Position numbers and translations under genes: made by a program | Notes under the pieces: model-generated | The model's database searches: none | Told to the model about the DNA's origin: nothing | What the model saw: only the letters and a program-made list of their open reading frames with translations | Origin: Bacteroidales bacterium | Lineage (GTDB): Bacteria; Bacteroidota; Bacteroidia; Bacteroidales; UBA10428 | Direction of reading: 5' to 3' | Assembly: GCA_016931575.1 (NCBI GenBank) | Contig: JAFGEO010000039.1 | Location: 1-40,967 of the forward strand | DNA: 40,967 nucleotides | Shown: piece after piece, positions 1 through 8,955 of the stretch | How positions within the stretch are numbered: position 1 is the first letter of the stretch | Layout of the letters: each line of letters starts with the position of its first letter

Positions 1-2
1 AT

Positions 3-77
3 TTTGCTAAAAAAGGACAAATAAGTGAGATTGGAACAAAACGATTGATAGAAATTGAAAACAATATTGATAAATGA
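3..77 (+). CDS. C-terminal tail of an unidentified protein (partial)
   Basis: An open frame enters from the left edge and ends at TGA 75-77, giving 24 residues rich in K, E and I, with an ending IEIENNIDK. The fragment is too short to assign to a family. It is followed by a short hairpin and a non-coding stretch, which fits the end of a gene, but a chance open frame cannot be excluded. Confidence 0.3.
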   Translation, partial: FAKKGQISEIGTKRLIEIENNIDK

Positions 78-343
78 ATGATTGTCAGCCGCTAATACAT
101 AGGAACATAAGCGGTCCGCAATACCTGTCCCGCATTCTTGCGGGAACCCGGCGGTTGTTAGCTTCGCTGAGCTCGTCCTGCGTCCCTGGTTCCCGGTTGA
201 ACTGCATCCCGGGCAACAGGCTATGCGCTTATTGAGGGTTTCAGGTATTATTTCTGTTAACTCCGGAACAGGGATTAAGAAAAATCCAGACATAGGTCAG
301 CATGATCCGAAAGAGGAATGTGGCAGGCCGAATGCTTACAGTC
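78..343. other. Structured non-coding stretch with nested inverted repeats
   Basis: No convincing gene lies here. A perfect 6-bp hairpin (CCCGCA, loop TTCT, TGCGGG) sits at 129-144. It overlaps a longer inverted repeat pairing CGGGAACC (141-148) with GGTTCCCG (188-195). The stretch from about 110 to 220 is clearly more GC-rich than the flanking AT-rich DNA. It may be the 3' end of the upstream unit or a degraded intergenic repeat. There is no U-tract, so it is not a standard intrinsic terminator. Confidence 0.4.
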
Positions 344-679
344 TTACAACATCCCCAGTTCCAGCAGCGCCTCCTCCGACATCATCGTCTGGTCCCAGGG
401 CGGGTCAAAGGTCAGTTTTACCAGGCATTCCTCAACGGCATCCAGCATTTCCGTCCTGGCCTTCACGTCTTCCAGGATCTGGTCTGCGATGGGGCAGTTA
501 GGCGCAGTCAGGGTCATGACAATCTCTACCTTCTTGTCTTCCAGCGGATTGATCTCATAGATCAGCCCAAGGTCATAGATGTTCACAGGGATCTCCGGAT
601 CATAGATCTCCTTCAAAACATGGACGATATCGGTTTCCAGCTGCAGGAGCTGGTTATAGTCTTTTTTCTCTTCACTCAT
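344..679 (-). CDS. DUF59 / MIP18-family Fe-S assembly protein (SufT-like)
   Basis: This 111-residue protein is a member of the MIP18/PaaD-like DUF59 family, which assists maturation of Fe-S proteins. Family marks are the DPEIPVNIYDLGLIY segment near residues 27-41, TAPNCP with its conserved cysteine around residue 62, and a DPPW motif near residue 93. It is the last gene of the suf operon, two bases after sufE, so it is probably cotranscribed and works with the SufBCD scaffold or in cluster transfer. The start is ATG at 677-679. Family and context are clear. Whether it is strictly the SufT orthologue is inference. Confidence 0.9.
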   Translation of the reverse strand: MSEEKKDYNQLLQLETDIVHVLKEIYDPEIPVNIYDLGLIYEINPLEDKKVEIVMTLTAPNCPIADQILEDVKARTEMLDAVEECLVKLTFDPPWDQTMMSEEALLELGML

Positions 680-681
680 GG

Positions 682-1125
682 CTATTCCCCCTGTTCATTT
701 TTCTTCGATTTTGCATCGTAAGCAATGGCATAGAGCCTCATCTGTTTAATCATGGCAAGCAGGCCGTTGGCCCGCGTCGGAGACAGGTTTTCCTTGAGAC
801 CGATCTGATCAATGAACTCCAGTTTGGCATTGATGATCTCCCCGGGTTCCCTTCCCGAAAGCACCCGGATCAGCAGGGAAATGATCCCCCTGGTGATGAT
901 GGCATCACTTTCAGCCGAGTAGATCACTTTGCCATCTTCAAATTCTGCATTTAGCCACACCCGCGACTGGCAGCCTTTGATGATGTAATCGTTATTTTTC
1001 TTTTTTTCGTCAATGACCGACAGCTCGTTCGCCAGCTCGATGAGGTAGTTGTATCGGTCCATCCAGTCATCAAATACCGCGAATTCATCTACGATCTCTT
1101 GTTGTACTTCTTGTATGGTACTCAC
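682..1125 (-). CDS. sufE: SufE sulfur acceptor for cysteine desulfurase
   Basis: SufE accepts persulfide sulfur from SufS and passes it to SufB. The 147-residue length is normal for the family. The acceptor cysteine is Cys52 in the motif IIKGCQSRVW. The start codon appears to be GTG (1123-1125), giving MSTIQEVQQEI, because no ATG lies nearby in frame. The gene sits between sufS and the DUF59 gene in the operon. It ends with an AKSKKNEQGE tail that is likely disordered. Confidence 0.95.
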   Translation of the reverse strand: MSTIQEVQQEIVDEFAVFDDWMDRYNYLIELANELSVIDEKKKNNDYIIKGCQSRVWLNAEFEDGKVIYSAESDAIITRGIISLLIRVLSGREPGEIINAKLEFIDQIGLKENLSPTRANGLLAMIKQMRLYAIAYDAKSKKNEQGE

Positions 1126-1167
1126 GTATTCTGCTTTAACAATAAGACATAAAGAATGTTCAGCACA

Positions 1168-2397
1168 TCAGCCAAGCATGGTCTTTACCTGCCGGATGGC
1201 TTTACAAAGATAATCAATCTCTTCTTTTGTGTTGTAAAGAGCAATGGAAGCCCTAAGTGCCCCGGTCATCCCAAAATGTTGCCAGACAGGCTGGGCGCAG
1301 TGTGAACCGATCCTCACGGCCACTCCCAGCTTATCGAAGATCATACCGGCATCTGCCATGTGGACCCCCTCAATCCCGAAACACAGAATGGAAGCTTTCT
1401 GCGGGGAACGTCCATAGATGCGGATGTAGCCAAGTTCTTCCATTTGTTGGGTTCCGTAGTTCAGGACCTCGGTCTCATAGGCGGCGATTTTCGCAATACC
1501 GATATCTTCGATGTATTGCAGGGCAGCACTCAGGCCAATAGCGCCAATATAATTGGTAGTGCCTGCTTCAAATTTGAAGGGGAGAACATTGTAGCTCGTC
1601 TTTTCGAAAGTTACCTCATCCACCATGTCACCTCCGCCCTGGTAAGGAGGGAGCTCCTCGAGGTATTTCTCTTTGCCGTAGACAACACCGATACCTGTAG
1701 GACCATATACCTTGTGCCCTGAAAATACCAGGAAATCCACATCCAGCTCCTGCACATCGATGCGGGCATGCTGGATGGACTGGGCCGCATCGATCATAAC
1801 AGGAACGTTGTGCCTGTGGGCGATGTTGATGATCTCCCTGATCGGGTTAATGGTGCCCAGAGTATTTGAAATGTGGGTGACGGATATGAGTTTGGTTTTT
1901 TCCGTGATAAGCTCACTTAGCTTCTCAATCTGAAGGATACCCAGGTCATTGAAGGGGATGACTTTCAGCTTCGAGCCTTTCCGTTCGCATAGCATTTGCC
2001 AGGGGACGATGTTGGCATGATGTTCCATTTCTGTGATGATGATCTCATCACCCGGCCGGATATACCGTTCGCCGAAAGAAAAGGCCAGCATGTTGATGGA
2101 GCCCGTAGTTCCGCTGGTAAAGATTATTTCATGGGATTCTTTAGCATTGATGTAGTGCTGCACTTCCCTGCGGGCATTCTCATAGGCGTTGGTTGCCTGG
2201 TCGCTCAGGAAATGCACACCCCGGTGAATGCTGCTATTCAGTTCACTATGGTACCGGTTGACAACATCGATTACTGCCAGGGGTTTCTGTGTGGTGGCTC
2301 CGTTGTCAAAATATACGAGGGGTTTGTTGTGTACTTTCTGTGCGAGGACCGGAAAATCGGCCCTGATTTTTTCAATATTAAAACCTGTCATGCTCAT
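1168..2397 (-). CDS. sufS: SufS group II cysteine desulfurase
   Basis: This PLP enzyme takes sulfur from cysteine to give alanine and an enzyme persulfide for Fe-S assembly. The 409-residue protein has the PLP lysine Lys229 in FSGHKVYGPTG and the catalytic Cys367 in RIGSHCAQP. The short RxGxHCA loop is typical of group II (SufS) enzymes, which depend on SufE encoded just downstream. ATG at 2395-2397 is the start, with a second in-frame ATG two codons on. A 190-bp gap separates it from sufD and contains its own promoter-like -7 element, so sufS-sufE-DUF59 may also be transcribed separately. Confidence 0.96.
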   Translation of the reverse strand: MSMTGFNIEKIRADFPVLAQKVHNKPLVYFDNGATTQKPLAVIDVVNRYHSELNSSIHRGVHFLSDQATNAYENARREVQHYINAKESHEIIFTSGTTGSINMLAFSFGERYIRPGDEIIITEMEHHANIVPWQMLCERKGSKLKVIPFNDLGILQIEKLSELITEKTKLISVTHISNTLGTINPIREIINIAHRHNVPVMIDAAQSIQHARIDVQELDVDFLVFSGHKVYGPTGIGVVYGKEKYLEELPPYQGGGDMVDEVTFEKTSYNVLPFKFEAGTTNYIGAIGLSAALQYIEDIGIAKIAAYETEVLNYGTQQMEELGYIRIYGRSPQKASILCFGIEGVHMADAGMIFDKLGVAVRIGSHCAQPVWQHFGMTGALRASIALYNTKEEIDYLCKAIRQVKTMLG

Positions 2398-2411
2398 ATA
2401 CTACTTTCGCG

Positions 2412-2419
2412 CAAAGTTA
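2412..2419 (-). promoter_or_regulatory. Bacteroidota -7 element upstream of sufS
   Basis: Read on the minus strand the sequence is TAACTTTG, an exact match to the Bacteroidota TAnnTTTG -7 consensus. It lies 14 bases upstream of the sufS ATG, inside an unusually long 190-bp gap of an otherwise tight operon. The leader would be only about 5-8 nt. No clear -33 TTG was identified, so the call rests on the -7 match and context. Confidence 0.45.
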
Positions 2420-2587
2420 AAGTTGTCGGAATAATATCCTATGACATTTGTCTGGCAATTTATGTCTTAGTTAATGGTGGCAGCCTTCATCCTGATGGAT
2501 ATCAGGATCTCCTTCATGCTTACAGCTACATTCCGGATTTCACCTTGCTGAAATCCCCAATCCTGTAATTTCACATCAGTGAAGCGA

Positions 2588-3940
2588 TCAATTATGTTGT
2601 ATCGCGCAATTCTCACAATGGGAAAGCTCACCGCGGAGGCGTTTTTCCACCATGTCGTTCATCCTTTCCCTGAGGGGCTCCAGGCTGATTTTGCTGATCA
2701 CTTCATCGGCAAAAGCATACATGAGCAGGTGGTGTGCCTCTTTCCGGGCAATGCCCCTGGAACGAAGGTAGAAGAGGGCTTCTTCGTTAATTTGGCCCAC
2801 AGTCGCTCCATGGCTGCATTTCACATCGTCGTTATAGATCTCCAGCTGGGGCTTTGTGTTCATTTTGGCCTGTTTGGAGAGCAGGATGTTATGGTTACGC
2901 TGATAGGCAAGTGTCTTGGAGGCGTATTTGTCAACCAGGATCTTTCCATTGAAGGCCCCGGTTGCATTGTCATCCAGCACTCCCTTGAAAAGCTGGTCGC
3001 TTGTGCAATTAGGCTTCGCATGATGGATGTGCGTGAAGGAAGCAACATGCTGGTCTTCTTTACAGAAGAAAAGTCCGTAAGTTTCATTGTTGGCCCCCTT
3101 GCCATCCAGTTTTGTAAAGACATTGTTCCGGATCAGTCCGCCATGAAGGGAGATCGTGTTCGATGAAAGGTGGCTGTTGGCCGCCTGGTAGATGAAGCTG
3201 TTATTTATTAGGGAGGATTTGTCATTTTCATTCTGCATCCTTACGATGTCCAGGCGGGCATTCTCTCCGACATAAACCTCGGTGAGAGAATTCGTAATGA
3301 AGCTGCTCTTGCAGAGGGTATGGTCGCATATAAGGATGGATGCCTGCGATCCGGCTTCGGCAACGAAAAGGTTACGGCGCGTAATGCGCAGATTTTGAAG
3401 TGAGAACCCTACATTGATGATCTGTATGGGCTTGTCAAGAACAACATTTTTTGGTACGTAAATGAAGATGCCATCCTGTGCAAACAGGGTGTTCAGGGCA
3501 GCCAGGCTATCCAGAGAGGTGTCTGCGTACCTGGAATAATGTTGGTTAACCAGCTCGGGATATTCCAGGGAAGCTTTTGCCAGGCTGCTGATGATCACTC
3601 CTTCGGGGAGTCTGTCAATCTGGTTTTTCTCATAGAAAAATCCATTCAGCGCCAGGACAATGTTTGTATCCAGGGTTGGGATGTCACAGCGAAAAAGGTC
3701 GTTCAGATCCACTGAAAAGCGTGCAGGCGCCAGCTCGTAAGTATATTCCCCTTTCAGGTAGGGCATAAGGTTCGTGTATCGGTACTCTTCAGTCTTTTTG
3801 GAGGGGATACCCAACCTTACAAAATCTTCCATGGCTTTCACGCGCCGGTTGTTGATCGTTTCGCTGCTGGATTTTGCGATCGTATCGGCATGTTGAGTAT
3901 ATAAGCTTGTCAGTTCTTCCTGAAGTTCTATGGGCGTCAT
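2588..3940 (-). CDS. sufD: SufD, Fe-S scaffold subunit
   Basis: SufD is a right-handed beta-helix protein that pairs with SufB in the SufBC2D scaffold. The 450-residue length fits. The C-terminal core holds the motif KCSHGATVGQINEEALFYL, with the histidine of SHGAT matching the SufD histidine proposed as a cluster ligand (E. coli His360). The last residues CENCAIQHN contain two cysteines and extend slightly past the usual end. The start is ATG at 3938-3940, 22 bases after sufC. Confidence 0.95.
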   Translation of the reverse strand: MTPIELQEELTSLYTQHADTIAKSSSETINNRRVKAMEDFVRLGIPSKKTEEYRYTNLMPYLKGEYTYELAPARFSVDLNDLFRCDIPTLDTNIVLALNGFFYEKNQIDRLPEGVIISSLAKASLEYPELVNQHYSRYADTSLDSLAALNTLFAQDGIFIYVPKNVVLDKPIQIINVGFSLQNLRITRRNLFVAEAGSQASILICDHTLCKSSFITNSLTEVYVGENARLDIVRMQNENDKSSLINNSFIYQAANSHLSSNTISLHGGLIRNNVFTKLDGKGANNETYGLFFCKEDQHVASFTHIHHAKPNCTSDQLFKGVLDDNATGAFNGKILVDKYASKTLAYQRNHNILLSKQAKMNTKPQLEIYNDDVKCSHGATVGQINEEALFYLRSRGIARKEAHHLLMYAFADEVISKISLEPLRERMNDMVEKRLRGELSHCENCAIQHN

Positions 3941-3962
3941 AGCCGGTAATTTTTCACGTTAC

Positions 3963-4715
3963 TCAATTCTCTTCTTTCAACCAGTCGTAGCCCTTTTCCT
4001 CAAGCTCAAGGGCCAGCTCCTTTCCACTCGACTTAACGATCCTGCCCTTATACAGTACATGTACATGATCTGGAACGATATGATCGAGCAGGCGCTGGTA
4101 GTGCGTAATGACAATGGTGGCATTGTCCTTATTCCGGAGTTTATTGACCCCGTTGGCCACGATACGTAATGCATCAATATCCAGGCCTGAATCGGTTTCG
4201 TCAAGAATGGCCAGTTTTGGTTCCAGCATGGCCATTTGAAAAATCTCATTCTTCTTTTTCTCCCCTCCCGAAAATCCCTCGTTTACAGAGCGGTTGGTGA
4301 GGCTGGAGGTGATCTCCACGATTTCTTTCTTTTCGCGCATGAGCTTCAGAAAGTCGGAAGCAGAAATGGGATCCATACCCTTAAATTTGCGTTGCTCATT
4401 GATGGCAGTTTTCATAAAGTTGACCATCGAAACGCCAGGGATCTCGACCGGATACTGAAATCCCAGGAAGATGCCCTTCCGTGCACGGTCTTCTGCGGGA
4501 AGTTCCAGCAGGTCTTCCCCAAGATAGCTGACCGATCCTCCGGTTACTTCGAAAGTTTCCCTTCCTGCCAGAACAGAGGCCAGGGTACTTTTCCCGGATC
4601 CGTTTGGTCCCATTACAGCATGCACTTCACCCGGTTTAACGCTGAGGGTTATTCCTTTCAATATCTCCTTACCATCGATGGCTGCGCGTAAATCCTTTAT
4701 TTCTAACATATTCAT
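3963..4715 (-). CDS. sufC: SufC, ABC-type ATPase of the Fe-S scaffold
   Basis: SufC hydrolyses ATP to drive conformational change of SufBD during cluster assembly. The protein has 250 residues. It carries Walker A GPNGSGKST (residues 36-44), a SufC-type signature FSGGEKKKNEIFQM near residue 148, Walker B LAILDETDSGLD and an H-loop VITHYQ. It has no membrane segment, as expected for this soluble ATPase. The first ATG (4713-4715) gives MNMLEIKDL, and the second Met could also serve. It lies between sufB and sufD with short spacers. Confidence 0.97.
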   Translation of the reverse strand: MNMLEIKDLRAAIDGKEILKGITLSVKPGEVHAVMGPNGSGKSTLASVLAGRETFEVTGGSVSYLGEDLLELPAEDRARKGIFLGFQYPVEIPGVSMVNFMKTAINEQRKFKGMDPISASDFLKLMREKKEIVEITSSLTNRSVNEGFSGGEKKKNEIFQMAMLEPKLAILDETDSGLDIDALRIVANGVNKLRNKDNATIVITHYQRLLDHIVPDHVHVLYKGRIVKSSGKELALELEEKGYDWLKEEN

Positions 4716-4733
4716 AATATTCTAATCAATTTT

Positions 4734-6182
4734 CTACCCAACACTTCCTTCCAGGCTTATCTGCAAAAGCTTCTGGGCTTCAACGGCAAATTCCATGGGG
4801 AGCTTGTTCAGCACCTCCTTGGCATATCCGTTAATGATCAAGCCAATGGCATTCTCCGTATCGATTCCGCGTTGGTTGCAATAAAATATCTGGTCTTCTC
4901 CGATTTTGGATGTGGTGGCTTCATGTTCAATGATGGCAGTATCATTATCCACCTCCAGGTAGGGGAAAGTATGTGCCCCGCACTGATCACCCAGAAGGAG
5001 GGAGTCGCACTGGGTAAAATTCCGTACCCCATCAGCATTTTTCAAGACCTTAACAAGGCCCCGGTAGCTGTTTTGGCTCTTCCCTGCTGAAATACCTTTT
5101 GAAATGATGGTGCTGCGACTGTTTTTTCCAAGGTGGATCATCTTGGATCCGGTATCAGCCTGCTGGTGGTTGTTGGTTACGGCAACGGAATAAAACTCAC
5201 CGATCGAATTGTCGCCTTTCAGGATGCAGCTGGGATATTTCCAGGTGATGGCTGAGCCGGTTTCCACCTGTGTCCAGGAGATTTTGGAATTATCACCTTT
5301 ACAAATCCCCCGTTTTGTCACGAAGTTGTAGATACCTCCCTTGCCCTCCTTGTTCCCGGGATACCAGTTTTGTACGGTGCTGTATTTGACTTCTGCATTG
5401 TCCATCGCCACGATCTCAACGATGGCTGCATGCAGCTGGTTCTCATCACGCATTGGGGCTGTGCAGCCTTCCAGGTAGCTAACATACGAATCGTCGTCAG
5501 CGATAAGCAGTGTGCGCTCAAACTGACCCGTATTCGAAGCATTGATCCTGAAATAAGTTGACAGCTCCATCGGACAGCGGACACCTTTAGGAATGTAGCA
5601 GAAGGAACCGTCACTGAAAACTGCCGAATTCAGGGCAGCAAAGTAATTATCGGTATAGGGCACCACTGAGCCCATGTATTTTTTTACCAGGTCAGGATGT
5701 TCCTTAACCGCCTCACTGAATGAGCAGAAGATGATGCCGTGTTCAGCCAGGGTTTCGCGGAAGGTGGTCTTAACAGAAACGCTGTCCATCACAGCATCTA
5801 CCGCAACTCCGGCCAGGTGTTTCTGCTCTTCCAGAGGAATGCCCAGTTTTTTAAAGGTTTCGATTAACTCGGGATCCACCTCGTCCAGGCTTTCATACTG
5901 AACTTTTCGTTTCGGTGCAGCATAATAGATAATATCCTGGTAGTTGATCTCAGGAATTTTCAGGTGTGCCCACGCAGGCATCTTCATGGTCTGCCAGTGA
6001 CGGAAAGCTTTCAGCCTGAATTCCAGCATCCATTCAGGCTCCTGCTTCTTTGCAGAAAGCATGCCTATTATGTCTTCATTCAGCCCTTTGGGAAGGCTGT
6101 CGATGTCAACATCCGTGTAAAAACCGTACTTGTAATCGTTTGAGGTTACCTCGTTCAGTAATTGATCCTGTTCAGCACTCAT
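4734..6182 (-). CDS. sufB: SufB, Fe-S scaffold subunit
   Basis: SufB is the main subunit on which the nascent cluster is built, partnered with SufC and SufD. The longest open frame reaches 6209 but begins with TTG. The ATG at 6180-6182 ([12 protein letters not shown]) gives the usual 482 residues and is preferred. The cysteine in [14 protein letters not shown] (about Cys401) corresponds to the essential E. coli SufB Cys405. It is first in the operon. An inverted repeat 25-47 bases upstream of the ATG may be its operator. Confidence 0.96.
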   Translation of the reverse strand: MSAEQDQLLNEVTSNDYKYGFYTDVDIDSLPKGLNEDIIGMLSAKKQEPEWMLEFRLKAFRHWQTMKMPAWAHLKIPEINYQDIIYYAAPKRKVQYESLDEVDPELIETFKKLGIPLEEQKHLAGVAVDAVMDSVSVKTTFRETLAEHGIIFCSFSEAVKEHPDLVKKYMGSVVPYTDNYFAALNSAVFSDGSFCYIPKGVRCPMELSTYFRINASNTGQFERTLLIADDDSYVSYLEGCTAPMRDENQLHAAIVEIVAMDNAEVKYSTVQNWYPGNKEGKGGIYNFVTKRGICKGDNSKISWTQVETGSAITWKYPSCILKGDNSIGEFYSVAVTNNHQQADTGSKMIHLGKNSRSTIISKGISAGKSQNSYRGLVKVLKNADGVRNFTQCDSLLLGDQCGAHTFPYLEVDNDTAIIEHEATTSKIGEDQIFYCNQRGIDTENAIGLIINGYAKEVLNKLPMEFAVEAQKLLQISLEGSVG

Positions 6183-6205
6183 ATCCTCAATATTTTCTAT
6201 GTAAA

Positions 6206-6229
6206 TCAAATAACTTTTACGTTATTTGA
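6206..6229. promoter_or_regulatory. Perfect inverted repeat upstream of sufB (putative operator)
   Basis: The arms TCAAATAAC (6206-6214) and GTTATTTGA (6221-6229) are perfect 9-bp complements around the 6-base spacer TTTTAC. The element sits in the 134-bp divergent region between sufB and thiL, about 24 bases from the sufB ATG. Its symmetry and position suit a dimeric regulator of Fe-S assembly. The regulator is unknown and none is encoded nearby. The TTG-start reading of sufB would overlap it, which is another reason to prefer the ATG start. Confidence 0.5.
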
Positions 6230-6274
6230 AAATAGTCTAAATAAAGGCAAAGATAATAAAAGTAAACGAAATAC

Positions 6275-6282
6275 TATCTTTG
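6275..6282 (+). promoter_or_regulatory. -7 element of the thiL promoter
   Basis: TATCTTTG is an exact TAnnTTTG match, located 34 bases before the thiL ATG. This predicts a leader of about 25-30 nt. No convincing -33 TTG was found at the expected distance. Confidence 0.5.
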
Positions 6283-6316
6283 TGGTTCATTTGGGAACCT
6301 CAAAAATAACTAATTC

Positions 6317-7363
6317 ATGTCGAATAAAAATAAGAAACAGGAAATCGAAACAATTGGCGAATTCGGGCTTATCCGACTGCTGACCAGCAAGATCAAATTG
6401 CAGCATCCCAGCTCCGTTTTAGGTGTTGGGGACGACGCCGCTGTTCTGGATATGGGGGACAGTCAGATTGTGGTTACAACTGACCTGCTGACGGAAGGGA
6501 TTCATTTCGATTTGATCTATACCCCATTGAAACACCTCGGCTACAAGGCGGTTGTGGTTAACCTTTCCGATGTGTATGCCATGAATGCCAGGCCTTCACA
6601 AATCCTGGTTTCGATAGCCGTTTCAGCCAAGTTTTCCACCGACATGATCGAGGAACTATACGAAGGTATGCACCTGGCCTGCGAGCTTTACGGTGTGGAT
6701 ATGGTTGGCGGCGATACCAGCAGTTCCCTGACGGGGATAACAATATGCGTAACTGCAATTGGTAGTGCGCATAAAGATAAAATTACCCGAAGGAGCGGAG
6801 CAAAGGAAAACGACCTGGTCTGTGTTAGCGGGGACCTTGGAGGGGCCTTTATGGGATTGCAGTTGCTGGAACGTGAAAAGCGTGTCTACTCCGAATCGGG
6901 TAATATCCAGCCCGATCTGTCAGGCTACGATTATGTCCTGGAACGTCAGCTGAAACCGGAAGCCAGACACGACGTAATAAAATGGCTCGATGAAAAAGGG
7001 ATACAGCCTACCTCGATGATTGATATTTCGGATGGATTGTCATCGGAGATTCTTCATATTTGCGATGCCTCCGGTGTTGGCTGCAAGCTGTATGCAGAGA
7101 AAATCCCGGTGGCAGAAGATACCCGGAAAACAGCAGAAGAAATGGGTCTGGAAGCCGTTACCATTGCCCTGAACGGAGGAGAAGATTATGAATTGCTGTT
7201 TACTGCCCCCCTGGATGCCTATGAAGCGCTGACCGCTATCGAAGGCATCACCATCCTGGGGCATATTACGAGCAAAAGCGAAGGCTCCTGCCTGGTTCTC
7301 CAGGATGGAAGTCTTGCCGGGATTAGTGCATTGGGGTGGAATAGCATGAAATCAGGGGATTAA
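6317..7363 (+). CDS. thiL: Thiamine-monophosphate kinase ThiL
   Basis: ThiL phosphorylates thiamine monophosphate to thiamine pyrophosphate with ATP. The 348-residue protein shows the AIR-synthase-like pattern: GEFGLIRLLT at the N-terminus, GVGDDAAVLD near residue 36, TTDLLTEGIHFD metal and phosphate residues near 55-65, GGDTSSS, and SMIDISDGLSSEI and NGGEDYELLFT in the C-terminal half. It has its own promoter-like element and diverges from the suf operon. No TPP riboswitch or other thi gene is seen nearby, so it appears to be a stand-alone housekeeping gene. Confidence 0.95.
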   Translation: MSNKNKKQEIETIGEFGLIRLLTSKIKLQHPSSVLGVGDDAAVLDMGDSQIVVTTDLLTEGIHFDLIYTPLKHLGYKAVVVNLSDVYAMNARPSQILVSIAVSAKFSTDMIEELYEGMHLACELYGVDMVGGDTSSSLTGITICVTAIGSAHKDKITRRSGAKENDLVCVSGDLGGAFMGLQLLEREKRVYSESGNIQPDLSGYDYVLERQLKPEARHDVIKWLDEKGIQPTSMIDISDGLSSEILHICDASGVGCKLYAEKIPVAEDTRKTAEEMGLEAVTIALNGGEDYELLFTAPLDAYEALTAIEGITILGHITSKSEGSCLVLQDGSLAGISALGWNSMKSGD

Positions 7364-7436
7364 GCAAGGGTCTTTCAAGGATTTTTAGTAATTTACTCCG
7401 GGAAATCAGCTTTTTACCCTGTTTCTAATAGCCCAT

Positions 7437-8807
7437 ATGGATGACAGAATTACATCCTGGATCATTCGTTTTGTGCCTTTTCCGAATGAGGATCAGTTGG
7501 AAGGGATGGCTTATTGGCGGGCAAAGTTTTTGTATTTCCTCATTCTTGGTATGATGAGCCTTGGGGCGATTGCCTATGTCCCCAGTTTCATTGTTTCAAT
7601 CAAGCATGATATCTGGAGCATTGCTATTGTGGACACGCTGGCAATGGTGCTGGTTTTCATCCTGGGCTTTTCAAAACGCATGAAGATCCGGGTTAAAATC
7701 TACTTTATCCTGGGTATCACCTATGTGCTTGGAATTACCTTACAAATTATACTGGGTCCCATGGGTGCCGGTTTGGTATGGTTGTTTCTTTTTCCGGTAC
7801 TTTCTGCCATATTATTGAATTTCAAAGCCGTAATCTGGAGTGAGTTTACACTTTTTGTAAGCTTCCTGATTCTGGGTATTCCCATTTTATTGGAATGGCC
7901 GGGGAATTACCTGCTGGTTACCTACAACCCGCTGTCCTGGTTGGTGAATTCAATCAATTTCCTGGCTGTTAGTACACTGATTGCGATATCTGTTTCACTC
8001 ATCCTCGCCCGGCTGGAGGCTACACTCACTAAAGAAAAACAAATCTCCGACCTGCTAAAAAAGGAAAAGATAAAGGCTGAGGAAGCCGATAAGTTAAAGA
8101 CGGCTTTTCTCGCTAATATGAGCCATGAGATTAGAACTCCCATGAATGGGATACTTGGTTTTATGGATCTGCTCAGAGAACCTGAGCTTGGGGATGCTAA
8201 AAAAGAACGATACATTAATCTTCTCCAAAGCAGCGGAGAGCGGATGCTGAGAATAATCAATGACCTGGTAAATATTTCGAAGATCGAAGCCAATCAAATG
8301 GAGATCAACCTGGAAAGAGCAGATATCAGGGAGTTACTGGTAGACACGATTGAATTCTTTAGACCAAAAGCTCAGCAGAAAAATCTTGAGCTAAACTGTC
8401 AGATAAATCTTGAAGAGAAAGATAAATGGCTATTCACTGATAAAGACAAAGTCGTACAGGTGATTTCAAATCTTATCCAGAATGCCATTAAGTTTACCCG
8501 GGATGGCAGGGTGTTTATTCATTGTACTGTTGAAAACGGTGATCTGCTTATATCAATTCATGATACCGGCATGGGAATTAAACCCGAATTTCTGAACAAG
8601 GTATTTGAACGCTTCCATCATACCGGTAGTAAATATGAATATCATCAGGAAGGAGCAGGTCTGGGGCTTGCTATTTCCAAAGCATTTGTTGAAATGTTGG
8701 GCGGAAAAATCTGGTTTGAATCTGTTTTGCATCAGGGTTCTGTGTTTTATCTTTCTTTACCCATAAATCAGCAGGAAACAGTTTTTAACCAGGTAAATGA
8801 CAGTTGA
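7437..8807 (+). CDS. Membrane histidine kinase (orphan)
   Basis: This 456-residue sensor kinase has about six hydrophobic segments between residues 30 and 190, a coiled-coil linker (about 190-220), then a HisKA domain with phospho-acceptor His230 in FLANMSHEIRTPMNG. The HATPase_c domain shows N-box QVISNLIQNAIKF, G1 HDTGMGI, F-box FERFHHTG and G2 GAGLGLAISKA. It has no PAS, periplasmic loop or receiver domain, so the signal is probably read within or at the membrane. No response regulator is encoded nearby and its partner cannot be named. It starts at ATG 7437, 73 bases after thiL. Confidence 0.9.
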   Translation: MDDRITSWIIRFVPFPNEDQLEGMAYWRAKFLYFLILGMMSLGAIAYVPSFIVSIKHDIWSIAIVDTLAMVLVFILGFSKRMKIRVKIYFILGITYVLGITLQIILGPMGAGLVWLFLFPVLSAILLNFKAVIWSEFTLFVSFLILGIPILLEWPGNYLLVTYNPLSWLVNSINFLAVSTLIAISVSLILARLEATLTKEKQISDLLKKEKIKAEEADKLKTAFLANMSHEIRTPMNGILGFMDLLREPELGDAKKERYINLLQSSGERMLRIINDLVNISKIEANQMEINLERADIRELLVDTIEFFRPKAQQKNLELNCQINLEEKDKWLFTDKDKVVQVISNLIQNAIKFTRDGRVFIHCTVENGDLLISIHDTGMGIKPEFLNKVFERFHHTGSKYEYHQEGAGLGLAISKAFVEMLGGKIWFESVLHQGSVFYLSLPINQQETVFNQVNDS

Positions 8808-8824
8808 GTACAAGCCAGGATTAT

Positions 8825-8885
8825 TTTGTTCAGGGCGTCGCCCAATTCGATTCGGGATTTCGATCTGAGTGAAAGCCTGAACAAA
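8825..8885. repeat. Long-spaced inverted repeat after the histidine kinase gene
   Basis: TTTGTTCAGG (8825-8834) and CCTGAACAAA (8876-8885) are perfect 10-bp complements, 41 bases apart. Inside is a small GGC-GTC-GCC hairpin. RNA from this stretch could fold into a branched stem-loop. There is no U-tract on the plus strand, so intrinsic termination is not shown. Role unknown. Confidence 0.4.
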
Positions 8886-8955
8886 GACATCCACATGGCA
8901 TTTATCACATGGTTATTGTTCTTGTTTTTAGTAAATTCAACTCAGGGTTTCACTT

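Noticed and set aside
2470-2520. Short 16-codon minus-strand frame in the sufD-sufS gap considered as a leader peptide
   Set aside because: There is no amino-acid bias or following terminator to support attenuation, so the frame is probably accidental.
1996-2568. 190-codon plus-strand frame opposite sufS and the sufS-sufD gap
   Set aside because: It is mostly antisense to sufS, whose catalytic residues are all intact, so it is a shadow frame.
2588-3166. 195-codon plus-strand frame opposite sufD
   Set aside because: It lies wholly antisense to a complete sufD and shows no family features.
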